64,000 nucleotides of DNA from Aquipuribacter sp051216895 (GCF_051216895.1 NZ_JBPKAO010000012.1:1-64000), one strand, 5' to 3'. Shown: positions 1-8,682, numbered from the stretch's first letter. The notes: generated from the letters alone by a model not told the origin. Translations and numbers: made by a program.

Positions 1-125
1 CCCACGTCCCGACAGCAGCCGCCGCCGTCGTCCCGCATCGCCCTGCCGATCAGAGCGACCCGGTCGCGCCGGGGCTGCCCCTGACCCTGGGGACCCTCGA
101 GCCGGACGACCCGCCGCCCTTCTGA
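1..125 (+). CDS. 3' end of an unidentified protein (partial)
   Basis: An open frame enters from the left edge and ends with TGA. The last 40 codons read as an Ala/Pro/Asp-rich tail ending LGTLEPDDPPPF. The third positions are almost all G or C, as in the real genes here, and a hairpin follows at once. No domain can be recognised from so short a tail, so the function is unknown. It could be a chance frame, but position and codon use favour a real gene end. Confidence 0.45.
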   Translation, partial: HVPTAAAAVVPHRPADQSDPVAPGLPLTLGTLEPDDPPPF

Positions 126-131
126 CCCGAC

Positions 132-167
132 ATGCACGGCCGACCGAGACGTCGGCCGGCCGTGCAT
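132..167 (+). terminator. Perfect 11-bp inverted repeat after the first gene
   Basis: ATGCACGGCCG is matched exactly by CGGCCGTGCAT with a 14-nt loop, 7 nt after the stop of the partial gene. There is no T-tract, which is common for actinobacterial terminators. An overlapping alternative pairing (GGCCGAC with GTCGGCC) exists inside it. It could serve either strand. Confidence 0.55.
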
Positions 168-240
168 GGTCGGACGGGGTGCGGTCTGGCCGGCATACCC
201 CGTCACAGGCTGCCCGCCGCCCATCGGGCGCCCGGTACCG

Positions 241-1161
241 CTAGGCCGGTGACTCCGTCGGTTGTCGCCGCCCGGTGACCACCACCGCGAGACCCAGCAG
301 CACCAGCACCGCGCCCGGCACCACGAGCACCGGCGGCAGGTCCCCCAGCCAGAGCCAGGCGATGAGCGACGCGGTCGGGGTCTCGAGCAGGATCGCCAGC
401 GTCACGGTCGTCGCCCCGGCCCGCAGGATCGCCAGGTTGAGCAGCGCGTGCCCGATGATCTGCGACGCCACGGCGATCACGGCGACCTCGACCCAGGTGA
501 CCGCGTCGAACCCCAGCAGCGGGACCCCCAGCGACAGGCACACCAGCAGCGTCAGCGTCGCGCAGACGCTGTTGGCCACCGCCGAGTACGACGCGGTCGA
601 CATCTCCCGTCGTGCCGTCTCGGCCGTCAACGAGTACCCGGCCGCCGCCGCCCCGCCCGCGAGCGCCATGGCGTCGCCCAGCAGGGCTGTCGCGGACACG
701 GTCGCGTCCACGCCGGTGATGAGCAGCACCCCGCCGAAGGCGAGCAGCACCCCGACCAGGACCCGTCTCGACACCGGCCGGCCGCGCAGCCGCTGGATGA
801 GCACCACCCACAGCGGGGTGGTCGTGACCAGGGCGGTCGAGGCCGTGACGCTGGTCAGCCGCAACGACGGGATCCACAGCATGAAGTGCACCGACAGCAG
901 CGCCCCCGACCAGAGCACGGCGGTCACGGCCTGCCGGGACAGCGGGCCGTGGCGGAGGCGACGACGACGCAGGCCCCGCAGCCCGGCCGGCAGGTAGAAC
1001 AGCGCGCCGGCGAACGTCCGCCAGAACGCCACCGCCAGCGCGGGCGCCAGCGTCGCTCCCGCCACGGGTGCCGCCACGGAGACCCCGACGACACCGACGG
1101 CGATGACGGCGAGGTCGACGCCCGTCAGCCGGTGCGGCACGGGCTCGGGGGGCAGGCTCAC
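241..1161 (-). CDS. EamA/DMT-superfamily membrane transporter
   Basis: An integral membrane protein of about 306 residues with roughly ten hydrophobic segments in two EamA-like halves, for example LAVIAVGVVGVSVAAPVAG near the N-terminus, LLIWALL-type helices in the middle and VLVVPGAVLVLLGLAVVV at the end. Members of this drug/metabolite transporter superfamily export amino acids, nucleotides or drugs; the substrate cannot be told from sequence. The frame stays open to 1239, but that start overlaps the divergent gene at 1230. I prefer GTG 1161 (VSLPPEPV...); GTG 1188 is an alternative. No strong ribosome site precedes either. It is a single gene, divergent from the CBS-domain protein. Confidence 0.8.
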   Translation of the reverse strand: MSLPPEPVPHRLTGVDLAVIAVGVVGVSVAAPVAGATLAPALAVAFWRTFAGALFYLPAGLRGLRRRRLRHGPLSRQAVTAVLWSGALLSVHFMLWIPSLRLTSVTASTALVTTTPLWVVLIQRLRGRPVSRRVLVGVLLAFGGVLLITGVDATVSATALLGDAMALAGGAAAAGYSLTAETARREMSTASYSAVANSVCATLTLLVCLSLGVPLLGFDAVTWVEVAVIAVASQIIGHALLNLAILRAGATTVTLAILLETPTASLIAWLWLGDLPPVLVVPGAVLVLLGLAVVVTGRRQPTESPA

Positions 1162-1229
1162 GAGGGGGAACTGTGCCTCACCACGCACGTGCCCCGTCAG
1201 TCGGCCGACCTGCGGGATACTTCCCGATC

Positions 1230-2588
1230 GTGAGCACATCCCCGACGCGCGTCTTCGCCGCCCGCCTCGCCGGCCTCGCGGTGTTCGACCCGTCGGGCGA
1301 CCAGGTCGGGCGGGTCCGCGACGTCGTGGTGGTGCTCGGCGCCACCCGCGCCCGCGCGGTGGGTCTGGTGGTGGAGGTCCCCGGTCGACGTCGGGTCTTC
1401 CTGCCCCTCACCCGGGTGACGTCGATGGAGGCGACCCAGGTCATCACCACGGGCCTGGTCAACATGCGCCGCTTCGAGCAGCGGGCCGCGGAGACCCTGG
1501 TGCTGGCCGAGCTGCTCGACCGCCAGCTGGAGCTGACCGACGGCAGCGGCCCGGTGACCGTCGAGGACGTCGGGCTCGAGCAGTCACGCGGCCACGACTG
1601 GGTCATCACCCGGTTGTTCGTCCGTCGCTCCCGCCCCAACCGGGGCAGCGTCCGGCTGCGCCGACGGGGCGAGACCTTCCTGGTCGAGCTGGACGAGGTG
1701 AGCAGCCTGGTCACCCAGGGCAGCGGCCCGCAGGGGGCCGCGAGCCTGCTGGCCGCCTTCGACGAGCTCAAGTCCGCCGACCTCGCCGAGGTGCTGCACG
1801 CCATGGCGCCCAAGCGACGCCTCGAGGTCGCCGCCGCCCTGGACGACGAGAAGCTCGCCGACGTCCTGGAGGAGCTCCCCGAGGACGACCAGATCGAGAT
1901 CGTCACCGGCCTCAAGTCCGAGCGCGCCGCCGACGTGCTGGAGGCGATGGAGCCGGACGACGCCGCCGACCTGCTGTCGGACCTGCCCGAGGAGACCGCC
2001 GCCAAGCTGCTGGCGATCATGGAGCCGGAGGAGGCCGCGCAGGTCAGGCGGCTGCTGGCCTACGACGAGGACACCGCCGGCGGCATCATGACCAGCGAGC
2101 CGGTGGTGCTCCCGCCGGAGGCCACCGTCGCGGAGGCGCTGGCCATGGTGCGCCGGGCCGAGCTCGCCCCGGCCATGGCCGCCGCGATCTTCGTCTGCCG
2201 TCCGCCGCTGGAGGCCCCCACCGGTCGGTTCCTGGGCGTGGTTCACGTCCAGCGACTGCTCCGTGAACCACCCCACTCCCAGGTCGGGAACGCCGTCGAC
2301 CGCGCCCTCGAGCCGCTGCCGACCGACGCGAAGCTGCTGTCGATCAGCCGCCACCTCGCCACGTACAACCTGGTGTCGGCCCCCGTGGTCGACACCGACG
2401 GTCGCCTGGTGGGCGTGGTCACCGTCGACGACGTGCTGGACCACCTGCTGCCGGACGACTGGCGTGAGCAGGAGGACCCCGCCGAGGTCGTGCGCAGCTT
2501 CGCGCGGCGCCGCGCCGCCGCACTGGCCTCGACCACGGCCGAGGGGCTCGTCGGGCGACGTCGGAGCGAGGACCGGGCCGATGGCTGA
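1230..2588 (+). CDS. PRC-barrel / MgtE N-terminal / CBS-domain protein without a transporter domain
   Basis: A protein of 452 residues. The N-terminal part (about 8-140) resembles PRC-barrel repeats (VFDPSGDQVGRVRDVVVVL). The middle (about 179-287) is an acidic helical MgtE-N domain with the repeated 'D..ADVLE.M...DAADLL' pattern. Two CBS repeats follow (about 285-410, GIMTSEPVVLPPEATVAEAL). The membrane Mg2+ channel domain of true MgtE is absent, so this is probably a soluble Mg2+- or nucleotide-sensing protein, as in the Rv1232c family. The GTG start is preceded 8 nt upstream by GATACT, a likely -10. The stop overlaps the DUF1003 gene by 8 nt, which suggests coupled translation. Confidence 0.85.
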   Translation: MSTSPTRVFAARLAGLAVFDPSGDQVGRVRDVVVVLGATRARAVGLVVEVPGRRRVFLPLTRVTSMEATQVITTGLVNMRRFEQRAAETLVLAELLDRQLELTDGSGPVTVEDVGLEQSRGHDWVITRLFVRRSRPNRGSVRLRRRGETFLVELDEVSSLVTQGSGPQGAASLLAAFDELKSADLAEVLHAMAPKRRLEVAAALDDEKLADVLEELPEDDQIEIVTGLKSERAADVLEAMEPDDAADLLSDLPEETAAKLLAIMEPEEAAQVRRLLAYDEDTAGGIMTSEPVVLPPEATVAEALAMVRRAELAPAMAAAIFVCRPPLEAPTGRFLGVVHVQRLLREPPHSQVGNAVDRALEPLPTDAKLLSISRHLATYNLVSAPVVDTDGRLVGVVTVDDVLDHLLPDDWREQEDPAEVVRSFARRRAAALASTTAEGLVGRRRSEDRADG

Positions 2589-3264
2589 GGACGACCGTCA
2601 GGACAAGGGCGCGCGGCAGGACAAGAGCGCGCGGCAGGACAAGAGCGCGCGGCAGGACAAGAGCGCGCGGCAGGACCGGGGCCCGCGCCGGAACGGCAGC
2701 GGCCGCCGCGGCGAGCGGGCTTCCCGCCCGGGTCTGGACACCCCCCAGCCACGGACGCGGCGTCGCCTGCGGCTGCGTCCGAACGTCGACCCGGAGAGCT
2801 TCGGCCGCGGCGCCGAACGGTTCGCCCGCTTCATGGGCACGGCGCGGTTCCTGGTCTACATGTCGGCCTTCGTGGCCGTCTGGCTGCTGTGGAACACGCT
2901 GGCGCCGACCGACGCGCAGTTCGACCCGCGCGCCCTCAACTACACGCTGCTGACGCTGATCCTGTCGCTGCAGGCCTCCTACGCGGCCCCGCTGATCCTG
3001 CTCGCGCAGAACCGGCAGGACGACCGCGACCGGGTGCAGGGGGCCCAGGACCGGGCCGAGAGCGCCCGGGCGCTGGCCGACACCGAGTTCCTGACCCGCG
3101 AGGTCGCCGCCCTCAAGATCGCCCTGCGGGACGTCGCCACCCGCGACTTCCTGCGCTCGGAGCTCCGCACCCTGCTGGAGGAGCTGGACGAGCGCCGCGA
3201 CGAGGACCGCCGCGACGACGACCTGCCGCCGGTCGCGCGCGAGGACCCCCGCGACCAGGCCTGA
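2581..3264 (+). CDS. DUF1003 membrane protein with repetitive charged N-terminus
   Basis: A protein of 227 residues. The first 50 residues are highly charged and carry four tandem six-residue repeats (DKSARQ). The DUF1003 core follows at about 75-140, with two hydrophobic segments (FLVYMSAFVAVWLLWNTL and NYTLLTLILSLQASYAAPLILL) and the family's LLAQNRQ.DRDR motif. A charged, probably coiled-coil tail ends ELDERRDEDRRDDD. The ATG lies inside the end of the MgtE-N/CBS gene, and the two genes are neighbours in other actinobacteria, which suggests a shared but unknown role in the membrane. Confidence 0.85.
   Translation: MAEDDRQDKGARQDKSARQDKSARQDKSARQDRGPRRNGSGRRGERASRPGLDTPQPRTRRRLRLRPNVDPESFGRGAERFARFMGTARFLVYMSAFVAVWLLWNTLAPTDAQFDPRALNYTLLTLILSLQASYAAPLILLAQNRQDDRDRVQGAQDRAESARALADTEFLTREVAALKIALRDVATRDFLRSELRTLLEELDERRDEDRRDDDLPPVAREDPRDQA
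2601..2672 (+). repeat. Four tandem 18-bp units in the DUF1003 gene
   Basis: The unit ggacaagagcgcgcggca occurs four times head to tail; the first copy differs by one base. It encodes the DKSARQ repeats. Near-identity at the DNA level points to recent slippage expansion. Confidence 0.9.
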
Positions 3265-3317
3265 GCCGCCGACGCCCCGACCTAAGGACCGGGGCCGCTC
3301 CTGCCGATCCCCCTGGG

Positions 3318-5261
3318 GTGAGCCTCATCGACGCCCCAGACGGCCTCCGCCCCCCGCAGGACGACGACGACCGTCGACGTCTGGGCGACCTCCTCGTCGA
3401 CGCGGGCGTGGTCAGCGCCGAGCAGCTGCAGCAGGCCCTGGCCGCCCAGCAGCAACCCGGACCGCGCCGCCGGCTGGGTGAGATGCTCATCAACCTGGGT
3501 TTCGTCGACGAGCGAGACATCGCCGTCACCCTCGCCGAGCAGCTCGGCATGGACACCATCGACCTGTCGACGCTGGCCATCGACGCCGCCGTGGTGCGCC
3601 GCCTGCCCCAGCAGCTGAGCGAGCGCAGCGGCAGCGTCGTCGTGCAGCAGCTCGGCGACGGCCGCTACGTCGTCGCTATGTCCGACCCCACCAACGTGCT
3701 GGCCATGGACGACGTCCGGCTGACCCTCGGCACCGAGGTGCTGCCGATCATCGCCATCGAGTCCCAGATCCGGGACCAGCTCCGGCGCGCCTGGGGCCTG
3801 TCCGCGGGCGGCGGCGGGCTGAGCGAGATGGTGTCGAACATCGGCGAGGACATCGCCGACGACATCGACACGGGCGGCGTCGACGACGCCCCGACCGTCC
3901 AGCTGGTGACCAAGATCCTCCACGAGGCCGTGCAGCTCAACGCCAGCGACATCCACGTGGAGACCCAGCGCGACAGTCTGCGCGTCCGGTTCCGGGTCGA
4001 CGGCATCCTCCGCGACGTCATGACGGCCCCCCGCAAGGCGGCCGGGGCGGTGCTGAGCCGCATCAAGATCATCTCGGGCCTCGACATCGCCGAACGGCGG
4101 GTGCCGCAGGACGGCCGTACCCAGATCGTCGTCAACGGCACCCGGGTCGACACCCGCGTCTCGACCCTGCCCAGCCTGCACGGCGAGAAGGCCGTCATCC
4201 GCATCCTCGCCAAGGGTGACGACGTCCCGACGCTGGCGGTCCTGGGCTTCGAGCCGGACCAGCTCGCCGCCTTCCGGCGCGCCCTGGCCACGCCCCAGGG
4301 CCTGGTCCTCATCACGGGCCCGACCGGCTCGGGCAAGACGAACACGCTGTACGCCGGCATCTCGGAGGTCCTCGACCCGGAGAAGAACATCGTCACCCTC
4401 GAGGACCCCGTCGAGGTCCAGCTGCCCGGCATCACCCAGGTGCAGGTCAACAACAAGGCGGGGATGACCTTCCAGGCCGGGCTGCGCTCCATCCTGCGGC
4501 AGGACCCGGACATCGTCCTGGTCGGCGAGGTCCGCGACGGCGAGACCGCGGAGCTGGCCCTCAAGGCCGCCCTGACCGGTCACCTGGTCCTCACCACGCT
4601 CCACACGAACTCGGCCGCGGCGGCCCTCACCCGGCTCATCGACATGGGCTCGGACCCGTTCCTGGTCGCGAGCTCCCTCAGCCTGGCCATCGCCCAGCGC
4701 CTGGTGCGCCGTCCCTGCTCGCGGTGCAGCGAGCCCTACGTCCCCGCGGTGGACCTGCTGGCGCTGCTCGGGCTGCGGGTCGAGGACATCCTGGAGGCCA
4801 CCCCGCGCCGCGGCCTGGGCTGCGACGACTGCGGCGGCACCGGCTACAAGGGCCGGACGGCCGTCTACGAGGTCCTGGTCGTCGACGCGGAGATGCGCCG
4901 CATCCTGGTCCGGGACCCCTCCGAGGACGCCGTCCTGGCCCAGGCCAAGGTCGCCGGCATGCAGACGCTGCGGGCGTCGGCGCTGGCCAAGGCCATGGAC
5001 GGCCGGACGACCTTCGAGGAGGTGCTGCGCGTCACCACCAGCGACCACACCGGCGCAAGCGCCTGCTCGGTGTGCGAGCGTCCCGTCGAGCGCGGCATGG
5101 TCGCCTGCCCGTGGTGCTCCGCCGACCTCGAGGCCGCCCGCTGCCGGTCCTGCGCCAAGGAGCTCGACCCCGCCTGGGCGCTGTGCCCGTGGTGCCGCAC
5201 CCCCCACCCGCACGGGGCCGGGTCGGGCCACGCGGTTCCGGCTCCTACCCTGGAGGGGTGA
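3318..5261 (+). CDS. PilB/GspE-type secretion or pilus-assembly ATPase with C-terminal zinc ribbons
   Basis: A protein of 647 residues from GTG 3318. Order of parts: an N-terminal MshEN/GspE-N domain (about 20-155, LGEMLINLGFVDERDIAVTL); the type II/IV ATPase core with Walker A GPTGSGKT at about 334-341, the Asp box and Walker B region near 396 (DIVLVGEVRDGET) and the His box LTGHLVLTTLHTN; the family's four-Cys zinc site (CSRC about 466, CDDC about 502); then an extra tail (about 582-630) with four further CxxC pairs, resembling a double zinc ribbon. Such ATPases power type IV pilus or type II secretion assembly, but no pilin, PilC or PilT gene is nearby. It overlaps the next gene by 4 nt (GTGA). 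Upstream GTGs in frame would give unnatural low-complexity sequence. Confidence 0.85.
   Translation: MSLIDAPDGLRPPQDDDDRRRLGDLLVDAGVVSAEQLQQALAAQQQPGPRRRLGEMLINLGFVDERDIAVTLAEQLGMDTIDLSTLAIDAAVVRRLPQQLSERSGSVVVQQLGDGRYVVAMSDPTNVLAMDDVRLTLGTEVLPIIAIESQIRDQLRRAWGLSAGGGGLSEMVSNIGEDIADDIDTGGVDDAPTVQLVTKILHEAVQLNASDIHVETQRDSLRVRFRVDGILRDVMTAPRKAAGAVLSRIKIISGLDIAERRVPQDGRTQIVVNGTRVDTRVSTLPSLHGEKAVIRILAKGDDVPTLAVLGFEPDQLAAFRRALATPQGLVLITGPTGSGKTNTLYAGISEVLDPEKNIVTLEDPVEVQLPGITQVQVNNKAGMTFQAGLRSILRQDPDIVLVGEVRDGETAELALKAALTGHLVLTTLHTNSAAAALTRLIDMGSDPFLVASSLSLAIAQRLVRRPCSRCSEPYVPAVDLLALLGLRVEDILEATPRRGLGCDDCGGTGYKGRTAVYEVLVVDAEMRRILVRDPSEDAVLAQAKVAGMQTLRASALAKAMDGRTTFEEVLRVTTSDHTGASACSVCERPVERGMVACPWCSADLEAARCRSCAKELDPAWALCPWCRTPHPHGAGSGHAVPAPTLEG
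5246..5251 (+). promoter_or_regulatory. Predicted -10 element (TACCCT) before mrp
   Basis: TACCCT lies 6 nt before the GTG start of mrp and fits the TANNNT consensus. This spacing implies a leaderless transcript from inside the end of the pilB-like gene. Confidence 0.4.
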
Positions 5262-6403
5262 CCACCTCCCTCACGGCCCCCCCGAGCGCCGACGCGGTCC
5301 GCACCGCTCTGGCCTCGGTCGACGACCCCGAGATCCGCCGCCCGATCACCGAGCTGGGCATGGTCAAGGACGTGGTCGTGGGCCCGGACGGTCAGGTGCA
5401 CGTCGCGCTGTACCTGACGGTGGCCGGTTGTCCGATGAAGGACACCCTGACCAGCTCCGTCACCGCGGCGGTGAGCGCCCTGGACGGCGTCGGCGAGGTC
5501 ACGGTCGAGCTCGACGTGATGAGCCCGGAGCAGCGGGAGGAGCTGCGCACCCTGCTGCGCGGCGGCACCCCCGAGAAGGAGGTGCCGTTCTCGCGGCCCG
5601 GTTCGCGCACCCGGGTCTTCGCGGTGGCCTCCGGCAAGGGCGGCGTCGGCAAGAGCAGCGTCACGGTCAACCTGGCCCTGGCGATGCAGCAGCAGGGGCT
5701 GTCGGTGGGGGTCCTCGACGCCGACGTCCACGGCTTCTCGGTGCCGCGGATGCTGGGCGTGGACCGCCCGCCCACCCGCGTCGACGAGATGATCCTGCCG
5801 CCCATCGCCCACGACGTGAAGGTCATCTCGATCGGCATGTTCGTCCCCGGCAACCAGGCCGTGGTGTGGCGCGGGCCGATGCTGCACCGGGCGCTCCAGC
5901 AGTTCCTGGTCGACGTGTTCTGGGGCGAGCTGGACGTCCTGCTGCTCGACCTCCCGCCCGGCACCGGTGACATCGCGATCAGCGTCGCCCAGCTGCTGCC
6001 CGGCTCGGAGCTGCTGGTCGTCACGACCCCGCAGCAGGCCGCGGCGGAGGTCGCCGAGCGGGCCGGGTCGATCGCCGCGCAGACCCGTCAGCACGTGGCC
6101 GGCGTGATCGAGAACATGTCCTGGCTGGAGCTGCCAGACGGCTCCCGGATGGAGGTGTTCGGCCACGGCGGCGGTCAGCAGGTCGCGGACTCGCTCAGCC
6201 GCTCCCTCGGCACCGACGTGCCGCTGCTGGGCCAGGTGCCGCTGGACGTCAGGGTCCGTGAGGGCGGCGACGCGGGTCGTCCCGTGGTCGTCGGCGCCCC
6301 CGACTCCCCCGCCGCGACGGCCCTGCGCGGCATCGCCCGCGGGCTGTCACGACGTCGTCAGAGCCTGGTGGGCAAGCCGCTGGGTCTGAACCCGGCCGGC
6401 TGA
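5258..6403 (+). CDS. mrp: Mrp/ApbC family P-loop ATPase, Fe-S cluster carrier
   Basis: A cytoplasmic protein of 381 residues. The N-terminal MIP18/DUF59 domain (about 5-85, ALASVDDPEIRRPITELGMV) is followed by the Mrp/NBP35 ATPase. The deviant P-loop GKGGVGKS is at 126-133, then LDADVHGFSVPRMLG and DLPPGTGDIAIS. The family binds and transfers Fe-S clusters to apoproteins. The CxxC pair seen in E. coli Mrp after ENMS is absent here (ENMSWLELPDGSRMEVFG). The start overlaps the preceding stop as GTGA. The GGAGG before it is too close to act as a normal ribosome site, which fits leaderless expression. Mrp next to the sigE-tatB group is a conserved actinobacterial arrangement. Confidence 0.92.
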   Translation: MTTSLTAPPSADAVRTALASVDDPEIRRPITELGMVKDVVVGPDGQVHVALYLTVAGCPMKDTLTSSVTAAVSALDGVGEVTVELDVMSPEQREELRTLLRGGTPEKEVPFSRPGSRTRVFAVASGKGGVGKSSVTVNLALAMQQQGLSVGVLDADVHGFSVPRMLGVDRPPTRVDEMILPPIAHDVKVISIGMFVPGNQAVVWRGPMLHRALQQFLVDVFWGELDVLLLDLPPGTGDIAISVAQLLPGSELLVVTTPQQAAAEVAERAGSIAAQTRQHVAGVIENMSWLELPDGSRMEVFGHGGGQQVADSLSRSLGTDVPLLGQVPLDVRVREGGDAGRPVVVGAPDSPAATALRGIARGLSRRRQSLVGKPLGLNPAG

Positions 6404-6442
6404 GCGGAGCGCTCACGCCTGGGTGCGACGGGACGCCGAGGT

Positions 6443-7000
6443 TCAGGTCGCGTCGTCGTCGACGCCCACACGGCGGGCGGCCTCGGCCCAGCTGGTCGGC
6501 GCCGGGCTGGGACCCACCGACGCACCGCCGTTGCTGCCGCGGGCGCTGTCCCGCGCCGCCGAACCGGGCCCGGCGCCTGCGGCCCTCGTGGTGCCGCCCG
6601 GGCGGACCGTGCCACCGGGGCGAGTGGTCGGGGTGCCGGCCGGAGCCGTCCGGGCCGCCTCGGCGCGCTTGGCGGCCGACGCGGCCGCTCCCGCCTTGCT
6701 CCCCGCCGCGCTCGAGCCCGTGCGGGGCGGGCCGTCGTCCTCCTCGAAGGCGTCGCTGAGCGCGTTCTGGACGATCCTCCGCGGGTGGTACTGCCGCGGG
6801 TCGTAGCGGCGCCAGTCGACCCCGTCGAGGTCTACACCCATCTCGTCCTTCATCTGCGCCGACGCCCCGGTGGCGAAGTCGCGGCCCCGTCGGATCAGCC
6901 GCGCCGCCCCCCGGGCCAGCTCCGGCAGCCGGTCCGGCCCCAGCAGGAGGGCGGCGAGCAGCGCGAGGACCACGAACTCGCCACCGTTGATGTCCAGCAC
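6443..7000 (-). CDS. tatB: Sec-independent (Tat) translocase protein TatB
   Basis: A protein of 185 residues. The N-terminal membrane helix (VLDINGGEFVVLALLAALLLGP) ends in the Gly-Pro hinge typical of TatA/TatB and is followed by an amphipathic helix (RLPELARGAARLIRRGRDF). The long tail is Ala/Gly/Pro-rich and disordered. TatB helps recognise twin-arginine substrates at the cytoplasmic membrane. The GTG start has a strong AGGAGGT site 6 nt upstream. It lies downstream of the htrA-like gene in a sigE, anti-sigma, htrA, tatB series that is standard for actinobacteria. Confidence 0.92.
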   Translation of the reverse strand: MLDINGGEFVVLALLAALLLGPDRLPELARGAARLIRRGRDFATGASAQMKDEMGVDLDGVDWRRYDPRQYHPRRIVQNALSDAFEEDDGPPRTGSSAAGSKAGAAASAAKRAEAARTAPAGTPTTRPGGTVRPGGTTRAAGAGPGSAARDSARGSNGGASVGPSPAPTSWAEAARRVGVDDDAT

Positions 7001-7044
7001 AGCGCACCTCCTGCAGGGGTCGACCTGAGCCTAGCCGTGCCGAC

Positions 7045-8670
7045 TCAGTCCTGGTCGCCGGCTTCGAGCACCAGGCTCACGTCGAACACGTCGTCGTCCC
7101 GACGGACCGTCAGGGTGACCTCGTCCCCGGGCTCCCGCGCCCGGATGGCCACCACGAGCTCGTCGGACTCCGTCATGGGTCGGCCGTCGAAGGCCAGGAT
7201 GACGTCGCCCGCGCGCAGCCCGGCGGTGTCGGCCGGCCCGCCCGGGGTCACAGGCGCAGCGTCGGTGGCGTCCTCCTCCGTCACGATGCGGACGCCCTCG
7301 CCGGTGTACGAGCGGTCCAGCAGGACACCGACGACCGGGAACGTGGCCACCCCGTCCTCGACCAGCTGTCCCGCGGTGCGGGCGGCCTGGTTGCTGGGGA
7401 TCGAGAACCCGAGCCCGATGCTGCCGCCGGTCTGCCCGCCCGGCGCCTGCGCGATGGCCGAGTTGACGCCCACGACCTCGCCGCGCATGTTGACCAGCGG
7501 TCCGCCCGAGTTGCCGGGGTTGATGGCGGCGTCGGTCTGGATCGCGTTGATGAAGGCCGTCTGCTGCGCTCCCCCTCCGGCCGACACGGGCCGGTTGAGC
7601 GCGCTGACGATGCCGGTGGTGACGGTCGCGTCCAGCCCGAGGGGGGCGCCCACGGCCACCACCTGCTCGCCGACGACGACGCGGTCGGAGTCGCCGAACG
7701 GCAGCTCGGTCAGGCCACCGGTGTCGTCCGGGTCGACCCGGAGGACGGCGATGTCGTAGGAGGCGTCCGCCCCGACCACCTCGGCCGCGGCCTGCGAGCC
7801 GTCCGACAGCTCGACGACGATGTCCCCCGCGGGCTCCGTCCCACCTGCGGCGATGACGTGGTTGTTGGTGACGATCAGGCCCTCGTCGTCGATGACGAAC
7901 CCGGAGCCCGTGCCGTTGCCCTGCCCCGTGCTGACGCTGATCGACACGACGCTGGGCAGGACCCGCGCGGCGATTTCCGCGACGGACCCGGTGTCGGCGG
8001 CGGGGGCCGCGGCGGGGTCGGCACCGTCGGGCTCGTCGGCCGAGGAGGCACTGCCGTCACCGCTGCCGCCGGTGCTCCGGCCCTCGCCGACCAGTGCGGA
8101 CAGGCCGTCGCGGTCGACCACGAGGGAGCCCATGACCCCACCGACGAGACCCGCCACCAGCGCCAGGGCGACGACGAGGGCGACGAAACCGCCCCGTCCT
8201 CCCCGGCCGCGACGGGTTCGTCCCAGCGTGTCCACGGCCGGTGCGGGCCCGTTCGAGGGCGGCGCCCACCCGGCTCCGCCGTCCCAGCCCACCCGCTGCG
8301 GCCCGGGGGGCTGGGCATAGGGCTGCGCGTAGGGCTGGGCGGGCTGCTGGCCGGGCTGCTGGGCCCAGGCCGACGGCTCCGACGCCCACGGCTGGGCCGC
8401 GACCGGTGGGAGCGGCTGGGTGCCGTCGTGGTCGTCATGGGCACCCCAGCCCTCGGAGCCGTCGCGGCCGTCGCGGCCGCCGTCGCGGCCGCCGTCGCGG
8501 CCGTCGCCAGTACCGCGGCCCTCGGAGCCGTGGCCGGGCTGCGGCCGCGACCACGGGTCGGCCGGTTGCGCGTACCGGGGCTGCTCGGCCGCCCACGGGG
8601 ACGGCTCGGGCGTGGGGTCGTCGAGCGAGCCTCCCGGACGGGCCGGGGGCGTGGGCTCGGTGTCAGTCAT
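7045..8670 (-). CDS. HtrA/DegP-like membrane-anchored serine protease with PDZ domain
   Basis: A protein of 541 residues. The cytoplasmic N-terminal 155 residues are Pro/Gln/Gly-rich and contain a DGRDGGRDGGRDG repeat. One transmembrane helix follows (about 162-186, FVALVVALALVAGLVGGVMG). The trypsin-like domain outside the membrane has the triad H271 (VTNNHVIAAG), D306 (SYDIAVL) and S388 (NPGNSGGPL). A C-terminal PDZ domain (about 425-535) ends in a GDEVTLTVRRDD strand. HtrA proteins degrade misfolded envelope proteins. The gene lies 12 nt after the anti-sigma gene, so it is probably in the same envelope-stress operon. Confidence 0.93.
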   Translation of the reverse strand: MTDTEPTPPARPGGSLDDPTPEPSPWAAEQPRYAQPADPWSRPQPGHGSEGRGTGDGRDGGRDGGRDGRDGSEGWGAHDDHDGTQPLPPVAAQPWASEPSAWAQQPGQQPAQPYAQPYAQPPGPQRVGWDGGAGWAPPSNGPAPAVDTLGRTRRGRGGRGGFVALVVALALVAGLVGGVMGSLVVDRDGLSALVGEGRSTGGSGDGSASSADEPDGADPAAAPAADTGSVAEIAARVLPSVVSISVSTGQGNGTGSGFVIDDEGLIVTNNHVIAAGGTEPAGDIVVELSDGSQAAAEVVGADASYDIAVLRVDPDDTGGLTELPFGDSDRVVVGEQVVAVGAPLGLDATVTTGIVSALNRPVSAGGGAQQTAFINAIQTDAAINPGNSGGPLVNMRGEVVGVNSAIAQAPGGQTGGSIGLGFSIPSNQAARTAGQLVEDGVATFPVVGVLLDRSYTGEGVRIVTEEDATDAAPVTPGGPADTAGLRAGDVILAFDGRPMTESDELVVAIRAREPGDEVTLTVRRDDDVFDVSLVLEAGDQD

Positions 8671-8682
8671 GAGGACCTCTCG

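Noticed and set aside
3282..5231. Long antisense open frame across the pilB-like gene
   Set aside because: Composition is a low-complexity mirror of the real gene, whose motifs are all intact on the plus strand.
8455..8510. Possible CRISPR-like short repeats
   Set aside because: The 12-bp cgg/ccg-rich units are contiguous without spacers and encode the DGRDGG repeats of the HtrA-like protein.
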